DNA from: Micromonospora saelicesensis | GTDB taxonomy: Bacteria; Actinomycetota; Actinomycetes; Mycobacteriales; Micromonosporaceae | Assembly (NCBI RefSeq): GCF_900091575.1 | Contig: NZ_FMCR01000001.1 | Span: 682,001-746,000 of the forward strand | DNA length: 64,000 bases | Reading direction: 5' to 3' | Shown here: one piece after another, positions 6,728-13,976 of the stretch | How the letters are laid out: every line of letters starts with the position of its first letter | How positions within the stretch are numbered: the stretch's first letter is position 1 | Translations under genes and position numbers: made by a program | The notes under the pieces: model-generated | Told to the model about the DNA's origin: nothing | Databases searched by the model: none | What the model saw: the letters and a program-made list of their open reading frames with translations, nothing else

Positions 6728-9082
6728 CTATCGGCCACGGCTCTGCCGCGGCGGGTGTGGCCCAGAAGACGCGCCGCCACCCGGCCCCGGCCGCGCCGCG
6801 TCCGGGCCGGCCCGCGCCGCGCCCGTCGCGCTGTCCGGCGTGTCGTCGGCCGAATCCGGTCGGGCGTGCGCCGGGCCCGCCAGCGATGATTCCGGTACGC
6901 CCGCCGCCGGGTCGGACCGGGCGGGCCCGCCCGGCTCCCGGCTGGCCTGCACCGGCTGGCCGGCGCGCGGCAGCCCGTCGGGTGGGCTCACCGCACACGC
7001 GAGCACCGGAATCTCCCGGGTCGGCAGATCCGAGCGCACCTCGGCGACCCGGTACGTGTCGCGGCCCGCCGCCTTGGCCGCGTAGAGCGCGTCGTCGGCG
7101 GCCTCCAGCACCTCCCGCCCGGTGCTGCCGTGGTCCGGGAAGACGGCGATGCCCACCGACACGGTCACCAGGACCGGCCCGGCGTACGCCTCGACGGCGA
7201 TGGGCGTGTCGCGCACCGCCGCGCCGAGGCGCTCCGCCACGATCGCCGCGCCCCGCGCGTCGGTCTCCGGCAGCAGCAGCACGAACTCCTCACCACCCTG
7301 GCGGAAGGCCAGGTCGACCTCACGGATCTCCCCGCGCACCCGCCGGGCGAACTCGGCCAGGACGGTGTCCCCCGCTGCGTGCCCGTAGGTGTCGTTGACG
7401 TCCTTGAACCGGTCCAGGTCCAACGCGAGGACGCTGAGCATCCGCCCGAAGCGGCTGGCCCGTTCCACCTCCCGCCGGATCGACTCGCGCAGGTAGCGGT
7501 AGTTCCACAGCCCGGTGAGCGGGTCGGTGAGGGAGAGCCGCTGCGCCTCCTCGTGCACCCGCACGTTGTCCACCGCCACGGCCGCGTGACCGGCGAAGGT
7601 GCGCAGGGTGGCCAGGTCGTCGTCGTCGAACTCGTCGGCGCCCAGCCGGTCGTAGAGGGCCAGCACGCCGAGCGCGGCCGCCGCGCCCGCCTCGTCGACC
7701 GACCCCGAGGGTCCGCCGAGGGTGGCCGTGGCACCGCCGGCCGGGGCGGCGAACGGAACCGCGACGTAGGTGCGGCAGCGTGGCTCACCCGTTGGCGCCT
7801 CGGTCGACTCCGTCCTGCCCCGCTGCGGTTCCCCGGTGGCGGCGACCTCACCGACCACGCCGACGCCGACCGGCACCCGGAGCGTCTGCGACCCGTCCGC
7901 CTCCTCGGCCGGCCAGCGCCCGTCCAGCCCCTCGGTGCACTGCGCGACGAGCACCCCGCCGGTCTCCACCAACAGCACGGCACCGGCACGCGCGCCGGTG
8001 GCCCCGATGGCACTGCGCAGGATCACCCGCAGGATGCGTTGCAGGTCGTGCGTGCTGGCCAGGGTGTCGCCGAGCACCGCGAGGTGCCCGCGCAGCTGGT
8101 CCCGGTTGCTGGTCAACGCCGCGACGTAGGAGCCGGTCTCCCGGGTCATCCGGTTGAACGCGGCGGCCAACCGTCCCAACTCGTCGCGACTGCGTACCGG
8201 CACCCGGGCGGTCAGGTCACCCTGGGCCACCCGGTCGACCGCACCGGCCAGCTCCGCCAGCGGCCGGGTGGTCACCCGGGCCAGCCGCCAGGCGGTCAGC
8301 ACGGCGAGCAGCCCGGCCAGCACGACCACCCCGAGCAGCGTGGCGTGCAGCCCCGGTGGCCGTTCACTGGGCACGGAGAGCACCAGTGGCAGCGGCTGCG
8401 CGTCGGAGGGCCCGAGCCTGCGCACGTACCGGCCCTCGTTGGTCTCGGTGACCTGCTCGCCCCGAACGCCGACGGCGGCGGCCAGCACCGCGTCGCGGAC
8501 GTCACGGGACTCGGTCGTGTGGGTGACCCGCGCGGCGCTCGCCCCACTGTCGAGCAGGGTGACCGCCACCCCGGTCACCGCCGCCAGTCGGGCCACGAAG
8601 GCCGGGTCGACCAGTTGCGCGGCGGTCACCGTGCCCAGCCGGGTGCCGGCGCGATCGTGCAGGTCGACCTGGGCGGCCAACGCACGGACCGGGCCGGCCG
8701 AGCCTCGGTTCGAGCCCCCGTTCGTGCCCTCGGCCGAGCCGGCGCAGTCCTGCCACGGGGTCGACGGAGCACCGGGCGAGATGTAGGTGACCTGGCCGGC
8801 CACGTCGGTGATCAGCACCGCGGCGGCCAGTCCCCGGCCGACCAGTTGCGCGGCGGCGACGGCCGGATCGGCGGTGAGCGCCACCGCGTCGGCGGTGGCG
8901 CGTAGCTGCTGGCAGAGTGCGTCGACCGAGGTACGAACGGTGGACGCCGCCACCGCCAGGCGCTCGGTGGAGCGGCTGCGGTCGACCGCCGCGAGGGTAG
9001 AGGCGACGAAGAGCGCGCCGAGCAGGACCGGCCCGAGCACCACTACGAGGAAGGCTGCCGTCAACCGCCCGCGTAGCGTCAC
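6728..9082 (-). CDS. Membrane diguanylate cyclase (dCACHE-like sensor, HAMP, GAF, GGDEF)
   Basis: A 784-residue signalling protein. TM1 is at about 9-30, followed by an extracytoplasmic region to about 245, TM2 near 247-267, a HAMP domain (about 268-320, RPLAELAGAVDRVAQGDLTARV), a GAF-like domain (about 345-510) and a GGDEF domain (about 515-690). The active-site loop is RQGGEEF, so synthesis of c-di-GMP is expected. The inhibitory I-site RxxD is present five residues before it (REVD-LAFRQ-GGEEF). The C-terminal 100 residues are a Gly/Pro/Ala-rich tail. It is the first gene of the leftward operon with galU, glp, rimJ and sepX, an unusual partner for those genes. GTG start at 9082. Confidence 0.93.
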   Translation of the reverse strand: MTLRGRLTAAFLVVVLGPVLLGALFVASTLAAVDRSRSTERLAVAASTVRTSVDALCQQLRATADAVALTADPAVAAAQLVGRGLAAAVLITDVAGQVTYISPGAPSTPWQDCAGSAEGTNGGSNRGSAGPVRALAAQVDLHDRAGTRLGTVTAAQLVDPAFVARLAAVTGVAVTLLDSGASAARVTHTTESRDVRDAVLAAAVGVRGEQVTETNEGRYVRRLGPSDAQPLPLVLSVPSERPPGLHATLLGVVVLAGLLAVLTAWRLARVTTRPLAELAGAVDRVAQGDLTARVPVRSRDELGRLAAAFNRMTRETGSYVAALTSNRDQLRGHLAVLGDTLASTHDLQRILRVILRSAIGATGARAGAVLLVETGGVLVAQCTEGLDGRWPAEEADGSQTLRVPVGVGVVGEVAATGEPQRGRTESTEAPTGEPRCRTYVAVPFAAPAGGATATLGGPSGSVDEAGAAAALGVLALYDRLGADEFDDDDLATLRTFAGHAAVAVDNVRVHEEAQRLSLTDPLTGLWNYRYLRESIRREVERASRFGRMLSVLALDLDRFKDVNDTYGHAAGDTVLAEFARRVRGEIREVDLAFRQGGEEFVLLLPETDARGAAIVAERLGAAVRDTPIAVEAYAGPVLVTVSVGIAVFPDHGSTGREVLEAADDALYAAKAAGRDTYRVAEVRSDLPTREIPVLACAVSPPDGLPRAGQPVQASREPGGPARSDPAAGVPESSLAGPAHARPDSADDTPDSATGAARAGPDAARPGPGGGASSGPHPPRQSRGR

Positions 9083-9167
9083 TCGGTCCCCCCGGAAGTT
9101 CCGCCTCCGTTGCTTGCGATGCTGACACAGTGCAACCGTGGGAGAGGCGTTGCGTCAGGAGTGTTGC

Positions 9168-9845
9168 GTGCCGGAATTTTCTGATGAAGCGGAAGTGACC
9201 CGGATGGCGAAGCGGGACACCCGCGTGGAACTGCTCGCTCGCCGCCGGTCGCTGCCCGCCGCCACCCGGGCATCCGCCGCCGGGCGCGTGCAGGCCGAGC
9301 TGGTCACCCTGGTACGCCGGCTGCGCCCGCACCGGATGACGGCGTACGTGCCGGTCGGCTCCGAACCGGGCGGCGCCGACCTGCCCAAGGTGCTGCGGGC
9401 GGCGCTGCCGGCGGACGCCGAGTTGCTGCTGCCGGTGCTCCTCGCCGACCTGGATCTGGACTGGGCGGCGTATACCGGGCCGGATGCCTTGATCGCGGCG
9501 GGACGGGGTATCCGCGAACCGGTCGGTGTCCGTCTCGGGGTGACCGCGGTGGCGCACGCGGAACTCGTTGTCGTACCGGCTCTCGCGGTCGACCGCCACG
9601 GTCGGCGGCTCGGGCGCGGCGGCGGCTCGTACGACCGCGCACTCGCCCGGGTACCCGATGCGGCCCTGACGGTGGTACCGCTGCACGACGGTGAGCTGGT
9701 CGAGGCGCTGCCGGCGGAGCCCCACGACCGTCGGGTGCGCGCGGTGGTCACTCCCGCCGACGGGGTGCGTACGCTTGACGGCGGCCCGGGAGCGGCGCAC
9801 GGTGTCGCGCCCCACACGTCTGCTGGACGAACCCGGGGCGAATGA
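9168..9845 (+). CDS. 5-formyltetrahydrofolate cyclo-ligase
   Basis: Converts 5-formyl-THF to 5,10-methenyl-THF with ATP. The N-terminal KRDTRVELLARRRSLP helix, the strand MTAYVPVGSEPG, LLLPVLLAD, and the conserved C-terminal motif GRRLGRGGGSYDRAL (phosphate and metal site) are all present. The GTG at 9168 (VPEFSDEAE) is chosen for the GGAG 6 nt upstream; GTG 9138 and ATG 9204 are alternatives. Length is about 225 residues. It is divergent from the diguanylate cyclase operon and just upstream of the zinc-ribbon chaperone gene, the same order as Rv0992c-Rv0991c. Confidence 0.92.
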   Translation: MPEFSDEAEVTRMAKRDTRVELLARRRSLPAATRASAAGRVQAELVTLVRRLRPHRMTAYVPVGSEPGGADLPKVLRAALPADAELLLPVLLADLDLDWAAYTGPDALIAAGRGIREPVGVRLGVTAVAHAELVVVPALAVDRHGRRLGRGGGSYDRALARVPDAALTVVPLHDGELVEALPAEPHDRRVRAVVTPADGVRTLDGGPGAAHGVAPHTSAGRTRGE

Positions 9846-9852
9846 CGCACCA

Positions 9853-9879
9853 TTGGCACTCGAATACGTCGAGTGCCAA
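9853..9879. promoter_or_regulatory. CIRCE-type operator (HrcA site)
   Basis: TTGGCACTC (9853-9861), nine bases, then GAGTGCCAA (9871-9879): a perfect 9-9-9 inverted repeat. It differs from the CIRCE consensus TTAGCACTC-N9-GAGTGCTAA by one symmetric pair. It lies between the cyclo-ligase stop (9845) and the GTG of the zinc-ribbon protein (9908), where an HrcA operator would control only the downstream gene. HrcA itself is not in the window. Confidence 0.85.
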
Positions 9880-9907
9880 CTGGCGGAGCCCAGATCCGGA
9901 GGAGAAC

Positions 9908-10300
9908 GTGCCCACGTACCAGTACGCCTGCACCACGTGCGGTCAGCAGCTCGAGGCGGTGCAGTCCTTCTCTGACGAGCCGTTGACCGAGTGCCCGGCG
10001 TGTCAGGGGCGGCTGCGCAAGGTCTTCAACTCGGTCGGCATCGTCTTCAAGGGTTCGGGCTTCTACCGCACCGACTCCCGGGCTTCCGGCTCCGAGACGA
10101 CCGCCGGCGGCACGGCCACCAAGCCGGCGAAGTCCGAGTCGTCCTCCAGTGACAGCTCGTCGTCCTCGTCGTCCTCTTCGGGGTCCTCGTCCTCGTCCGG
10201 GTCGTCCTCGGGCTCGTCGTCCTCCTCGGGCTCGTCTTCCGGGTCGTCCTCGGGTGGATCGGGCGGCGGCAAGGCGGCGGCGGCCAGTTCCACGACCTGA
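9908..10300 (+). CDS. ruc: FmdB/Ruc-type zinc-ribbon redox chaperone with Ser-rich tail
   Basis: GTG at 9908 with GGAGGA at 9899-9904 gives 130 residues. Residues 1-60 form a zinc ribbon: PTYQYACTTCGQQ and LTECPACQGRLRK carry two CxxC pairs, followed by VFKGSGFYRTDSR, the hallmark of FmdB/Rv0991c proteins. In M. tuberculosis this protein (Ruc) is a redox-regulated chaperone that is heat- and HrcA-controlled and works with DnaK; the CIRCE site here fits that. The rest is a disordered tail: after KPAKSESS it is almost only Ser and Gly to residue 125. Alternative start ATG 9842 would include the operator and lacks a ribosome site. Confidence 0.9.
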   Translation: MPTYQYACTTCGQQLEAVQSFSDEPLTECPACQGRLRKVFNSVGIVFKGSGFYRTDSRASGSETTAGGTATKPAKSESSSSDSSSSSSSSSGSSSSSGSSSGSSSSSGSSSGSSSGGSGGGKAAAASSTT

Positions 10301-10307
10301 TCGCCGA

Positions 10308-10335
10308 AGGCCCGACCCCACCACGGGTCGGGCCT
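10308..10335 (+). terminator. Terminator after the zinc-ribbon chaperone gene
   Basis: A perfect 11-bp stem (10308-10318 with 10325-10335, AGGCCCGACCC and complement) with a 6-nt loop begins 8 bp after the stop codon at 10300. Confidence 0.75.
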
Positions 10336-10677
10336 CGATCAACTCGGGAGGTCAGCCCCTCCTCGCGGTGCCGACGACCCGACTTCCCACCAGACCCGAC
10401 CGGCCCACCGATTGGTCTTGATCCACTCGGGTTTGTCTTGATCCACTCGGGTTTCAGGAAGTCGGCCTGTCTCCGTCGCCCTGACCGCCCAGATTCCTTG
10501 ATCTTGAGTCGATCAAGGCGGCTGCCATAGCAAATCGTGCCGACGGATGCGCGTTTTCCACAGGCCGGGCGGTTGTCCACAGGCGTCGGCTGCGGGTCGG
10601 CCGAGGCGGCCGGAACTGCCTAGCCTCCCGTACGCGGGTGCCACTGCGGCGCTCGGGGACGGGAGGCGGCAGAGGCG
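10336..10677. repeat. Intergenic repeat region with tandem REP-like units
   Basis: This gap has no supported gene. It contains an 18-nt direct repeat, CTTGATCCACTCGGGTTT at 10417-10434 and again at 10437-10454, followed by CAGGAAGTCGGC, and a 7-bp inverted repeat at 10497-10517 (CTTGATC-TTGAGTC-GATCAAG). The units resemble the arms of the 2578-2652 palindrome. The remainder up to 10660 is plain GC-rich spacer with TAGCCT near 10620 as a possible -10 for the next gene. Confidence 0.55.
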
Positions 10678-10920
10678 ATGGTCGATCCGGATTCCGCGCG
10701 GGCGTTGCGCCCGCTGCGCCAGCTCACTGCGCCCGGCGGGCGCACCCTGCTCCGGGCCGGTCTGGTCGCCGCGCTGCTCGGCCTGGCCGCCGCGGTCCTG
10801 CACACCCCGGCCGGATGCCCGCCGGCCGTCGTGCCCTCCGACTCACCATCGGTGGCAGACCGAACCCCGCCACCACAGACTCCACCGCCGTCAGCGGGGG
10901 CCCGAACCGGAGGGGGCTGA
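10678..10920 (+). CDS. Small single-pass membrane protein with Pro-rich tail
   Basis: An 80-residue ORF with a GGGAGG element about 10 nt before the ATG at 10678. One hydrophobic helix spans about residues 23-42 (LLRAGLVAALLGLAAAVLH), followed by a single Cys and a Pro/Ser/Thr-rich C-terminus. No family is recognised. The N-terminus resembles the start of SAF/CpaB-type membrane proteins, and the abrupt change to a low-complexity end might mean a frameshifted longer gene, but other frames downstream do not show a convincing continuation. Confidence 0.45.
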   Translation: MVDPDSARALRPLRQLTAPGGRTLLRAGLVAALLGLAAAVLHTPAGCPPAVVPSDSPSVADRTPPPQTPPPSAGARTGGG

Positions 10921-11038
10921 CCCGCTCACCGACGGGTACGACACGACGGGGCAGGTTCCGCACGAAGCCGTCCTGCCCGGTCATCGCGCGGTCGAATGAC
11001 GGATCGAGGTCGTGAGGGTCTGGCCGAGCCACCCGGGG

Positions 11039-11221
11039 TCACTCCCAGTGCGGGGGGCGTTCGGCGAGCAGCCAGTCGTCGTTGCCGCCCGACCGCTCGC
11101 CCCAACCACGGTCGGTGTCGTCAGAGGTCTGCTCGGGCAGCACCACGAAGTCTTCGCTCAGGTCGACGGCGCGGTCATCGTCTCCACGTGCGCCGTGCGT
11201 GCCGGGGTCCTCGGTGCTCAC
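11039..11221 (-). CDS. Small acidic actinobacterial conserved hypothetical protein
   Basis: A 60-residue acidic protein from GTG 11221 (VSTEDPGTHGARG). Its C-terminus DDTDRGWGERSGGNDDWLL and then AERPPHW is a signature I recognise in many short actinobacterial proteins of unknown function, where the final RPPHW is strongly kept. No membrane segment or Cys motif is present. No ribosome site is obvious, so a leaderless mRNA is possible. It is divergent from the Pro-rich membrane protein gene at 11374. Confidence 0.7.
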   Translation of the reverse strand: MSTEDPGTHGARGDDDRAVDLSEDFVVLPEQTSDDTDRGWGERSGGNDDWLLAERPPHWE

Positions 11222-11359
11222 GAGCGGCAAGACTAGCGCAGCCGACGACGGTGGACCGGGCCATCGGCGGTGCCCACTCCGGCCAGAGCCGGCCAGGCCG
11301 GCCGGACCGCCGACCGTGGGCGCGCCGGCCAGAAGCGACCGGGCCGCCGGTCGCGTTGG

Positions 11360-11365
11360 TAGCGT
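11360..11365 (+). promoter_or_regulatory. Leaderless-type -10 box (TAGCGT)
   Basis: TAGCGT ends 8 nt before the GTG at 11374, which has no Shine-Dalgarno. The same spacing of a TANNNT box to a start codon is seen at several other genes in the window. Confidence 0.5.
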
Positions 11366-11373
11366 CGGACGGC

Positions 11374-11886
11374 GTGACGACCCCCAGCGGTGGCAGCACC
11401 CCGGACGACTACTGGCGACGGCCCGACACCGGTGACGACGCGGTGGCGGACCAACCTCCCGCCGCGCCCGCGACCACACCACCGACCGGGCCCACCGACC
11501 CACCGCAGGACGAGCAGGCCAGCCCGGCATCGACGGGCGGTACTGCCAGCGAGAACGACGGCCCGCCGCCGGCCGGTCCAGCGCCAACGGGCGGTACTGC
11601 CAGCGGACACCCCGGCCCGCCACCGGCCGGGCCGACCGGGCCAGCGCCAACGGGCGGCACTGCCAGCGGGTACTCCGGCCCGCCACCGAGCGTGCCGCCG
11701 CCGGCGGGTTGGCGTCCACCCGTACATCTGCAGCCGGCGCCGCCGCGACAGCTGCCACCGCAGGACATGGCCGACCTGGACGCGGCCGAGCAGCGCTCGC
11801 AGCGGGTCACCTACGGCTTCGGCGCTGCGGCCGGCGTGGTGCTTCTGGTACTGCTCTGTCTGCTCTGCTCGCGAGTCATCTTCTGA
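11374..11886 (+). CDS. Proline-rich tail-anchored membrane protein with tandem repeats
   Basis: 170 residues from GTG 11374. Residues 20-125 are low complexity and contain three imperfect repeats of the form APTGGTASG-x3-GPPPAGP. One membrane helix lies at the very end (about 148-167, FGAAAGVVLLVLLCLLCSRV), so the protein would be anchored by its C-terminus with a long cytosolic Pro-rich arm. A short amphipathic segment (DMADLDAAEQRSQRV) precedes the helix. No function is known; similar proteins are sometimes misnamed as initiation factor fragments because of their composition. Confidence 0.7.
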   Translation: MTTPSGGSTPDDYWRRPDTGDDAVADQPPAAPATTPPTGPTDPPQDEQASPASTGGTASENDGPPPAGPAPTGGTASGHPGPPPAGPTGPAPTGGTASGYSGPPPSVPPPAGWRPPVHLQPAPPRQLPPQDMADLDAAEQRSQRVTYGFGAAAGVVLLVLLCLLCSRVIF

Positions 11887-11919
11887 TGCCACCCCCGGGC
11901 AGCAGCAGCGGGCAGCAGC

Positions 11920-12402
11920 TCAGAGGGTGGTGCCCCAAACCGTCTCGGCACCGGAGTGGCCCGTCAGGTAGACGTAGACCAGGGCGGCAATGGAAAGCCC
12001 CACGGCCGCTACCGCCAGCACCGGGATGACCAGCGCGGGCAGTTGCGGCACCCGGGGGTGCCCACTTGTCGCCACGAGCAGCAGGATGGCCACGATCCCG
12101 AGCGGCACCACGACGCGTAACAGGATGTCACCGTATCGGGAGTGCTCGAAGATCTGATCGAGGATCGGCCCCTGGAAGCCCCGGGCCACCAGCGCATCGG
12201 TGAGTGCCTCACCCGACTTGACCGCGACGTAGGCGGTCACCGGCGCGGCCACGGCGAGGAGGCCCAGCGCCCAGTCCAGCCGGTGCCGCCACCGCGGTAG
12301 CCCCACGTACGCGATGGCCAGCACCGCCAGCAGCGGCACGAACACGACGACCGCGTGGATTACCAGGACGTGCACCGGTAGACCCAGGATCTCCTCGAAC
12401 AT
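11920..12402 (-). CDS. DUF2231-type integral membrane protein
   Basis: 160 residues with four predicted membrane helices: a start of LGLPVHVLVIHAVVVFVPLL (the conserved P-x-H...H motif of this group), then WALGLLAVAAPVTAYVAV, ILLRVVVPLGIVAILLLVA and a final LALVIPVLAVAAVGLSIAAL-like helix. The two His residues in helix 1 suggest heme or metal interaction, as proposed for related families, but this is not shown. ATG 12402 is preferred to 12423 because GGAGG lies 5 nt upstream. Function unknown. Confidence 0.75.
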   Translation of the reverse strand: MFEEILGLPVHVLVIHAVVVFVPLLAVLAIAYVGLPRWRHRLDWALGLLAVAAPVTAYVAVKSGEALTDALVARGFQGPILDQIFEHSRYGDILLRVVVPLGIVAILLLVATSGHPRVPQLPALVIPVLAVAAVGLSIAALVYVYLTGHSGAETVWGTTL

Positions 12403-12594
12403 CGAACCCTCCAGGTGGATCATGGTCAGGAGTGGTCAGCCTATGGTCCGCCGATCGTCCCCAGGCTCTCGACCGGTGACACGCGCGCCACGTCGATCGG
12501 GTTCATCCTCTGGGCCGTACTCCCGATCTTGCCTGGCTGTGTCGGTGGCCACCCGGAGCGGGCGACGGTTGTCGATGCGGGTCGGGCGTGTTGT

Positions 12595-12606
12595 CATTGG
12601 CCAATG
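12595..12606. promoter_or_regulatory. Perfect palindrome over the Fur-family start codon
   Basis: CATTGGCCAATG is a perfect 12-bp palindrome whose last three bases are the ATG of the downstream Fur-family gene. It could be an autoregulatory operator on a leaderless or near-leaderless transcript. Confidence 0.35.
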
Positions 12607-13032
12607 TCCGGTGCCGAGGAGCTGCTGCGGTCGAGGGGCCTGCGTGTCACGCGGCCACGTCTCGCGGTGCTCGACGTGCTGGCCGGCGGCGGCCACCTGG
12701 AGGTCGACGAGATCACCCGGCGGGTTCGCGAACGCCTCGACTCGGTCTCCACCCAGGCGGTCTACGACGTGCTGGGCGCGCTGTCCCGGGCCGGGCTGTC
12801 ACGCCGGATCGAGCCGGCGGGCAGTCCCGCCCGCTATGAGGCGCGGGTGGGCGACAACCACCACCACGTGGTCTGCCGGGGCTGCGGCGAGATTGCCGAC
12901 ATCGACTGCGCGGTGGGCAGCGCCCCGTGCCTGGAGCCGAACGGCGCACACGGGTTCGAGGTGGACGAGGCCGAAGTGACCTTCTGGGGCCTCTGCCCGG
13001 GCTGCCGGGCCCGCCGCTCCGCCGACGTCTGA
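12604..13032 (+). CDS. Fur-family metal-dependent regulator
   Basis: 142 residues. The N-terminal winged helix (about 5-80) contains VTRPRLAVLDVLAGGGHLEV and STQAVYDVLGALSRAGL; the dimerisation domain carries NHHHVVCRGCGEIADIDC and ends in LCPGCR, giving two CxxC pairs that usually bind structural zinc, with His-rich regulatory metal ligands. It resembles FurA/CatR-type regulators, which normally sit upstream of katG; here no catalase follows and the next gene is an MpaB-family oxygenase 59 bp downstream. The target metal or peroxide signal cannot be told from sequence. Confidence 0.93.
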   Translation: MSGAEELLRSRGLRVTRPRLAVLDVLAGGGHLEVDEITRRVRERLDSVSTQAVYDVLGALSRAGLSRRIEPAGSPARYEARVGDNHHHVVCRGCGEIADIDCAVGSAPCLEPNGAHGFEVDEAEVTFWGLCPGCRARRSADV

Positions 13033-13091
13033 CCAGCGGCACCGGCGGCACGTGACCGGCGAGGGCGGCCCGACCGTGGCACTCTTGTGCG

Positions 13092-13955
13092 GTGGACTCC
13101 GATGACCTCGGCCTTTTCGGTCCGGGTTCGGTCACGTGGAAGGTGCACGAGGAGCCGATCCTGATCGTCGCCGGCCTGCGCTCGCTCTACCTCCAGGCGT
13201 TGCACCCCCGGGCCATGGCCGGGGTCGCGCAGAACAGCAACTACCGCACCGACGCCTGGGGCCGACTGCTCCGCACCGCTACCTACGTGGCGACCACCGT
13301 CTACGGGACCACCGCCGAGGCGGAGGCCGCCGGGGCCCGGCTGCGCCGCGTGCACGACCGGCTGCGGGCCACCGACACGCTCACCGGTGAGCAGTTCCGG
13401 ATCGACGAACCGGACCTGCTGCTCTGGGTGCACGTGACCGAGGTCGAGTCGTTTTTGAGCACGGCCCGACGCGCCGGGCTGCCGCTGAGCGACGACGAGG
13501 TGGACGGCTACTACACCGAGCAGCGCCGCGCCGCCGCCCTGGTCGGCCTGGACCCGGCCACCGTCCCGGGGACCGCCGCCGAGGTCGCGGACTACTACGA
13601 GGCGGTACGGCCACAGTTGCGGATGACCCGGGAGGCCGCCGAGACGGCGGTGTTCCTCACCGCCCCGCCGCTGCCGTGGAAGCTCAGCCTGCCGGTCCGG
13701 TTGGGGCTCACTCTGGGCCCGCCACGCTGGGCGTACCTGGGGATCGCCAGCACCGCGTTCGCGCTGCTGCCGACATGGGCACGCCGGATGTACGGAGGTC
13801 TCGGTCTACCGACCACCGCGCTGTCGGCGGACCTGACAGTGCGCGCGCTGCGGCTCGCGTTCGCCGCCGTCCCCCGCCGCTACCTGGAAGGGCCGTTGAT
13901 ACAGGCAGCCAAGGAGCGGGCCGCGCGGCACGCCGCCGCCTCGCTGGCCGGCTGA
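13092..13955 (+). CDS. MpaB-family (DUF2236) oxygenase
   Basis: 287 residues from GTG 13092. It has the typical start FGPGSVTWKVHEEP, the conserved QALHPRAMAGVAQNS stretch containing the His that binds heme in characterised latex-clearing and mycophenolate oxygenases of this superfamily, and a later LWVHVTEVESFL segment. Such proteins are heme-dependent oxygenases or of unknown role. A C-terminal Ala/Arg-rich helix ends the protein. It follows the Fur-family gene in the same direction and may be co-transcribed, which would tie it to iron or peroxide control. Confidence 0.9.
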   Translation: MDSDDLGLFGPGSVTWKVHEEPILIVAGLRSLYLQALHPRAMAGVAQNSNYRTDAWGRLLRTATYVATTVYGTTAEAEAAGARLRRVHDRLRATDTLTGEQFRIDEPDLLLWVHVTEVESFLSTARRAGLPLSDDEVDGYYTEQRRAAALVGLDPATVPGTAAEVADYYEAVRPQLRMTREAAETAVFLTAPPLPWKLSLPVRLGLTLGPPRWAYLGIASTAFALLPTWARRMYGGLGLPTTALSADLTVRALRLAFAAVPRRYLEGPLIQAAKERAARHAAASLAG

Positions 13956-13976
13956 CCCGACCCTCGGCAGGGGCGA

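Noticed and set aside
7130..8905. Long open frame antisense to the diguanylate cyclase gene
   Set aside because: It mirrors the GC-rich codon pattern of the real gene, has low-complexity His/Gln/Gly-rich translation, no ribosome site and no known domain.
9173..9200. GGAAT resembling a SigR -35 before the cyclo-ligase
   Set aside because: No GTT follows at 18 nt (TGA instead).
10140..10290. Short repeats that might look like a CRISPR or tandem array
   Set aside because: They are Ser/Gly codon repeats in frame with a gene; no constant repeat with unique spacers is present.
10063..10293. Acidic Asp/Glu-rich frame antisense to the Ser-rich chaperone tail
   Set aside because: It is the direct complement of Ser-coding TCC/TCG repeats and has no start signal of its own.
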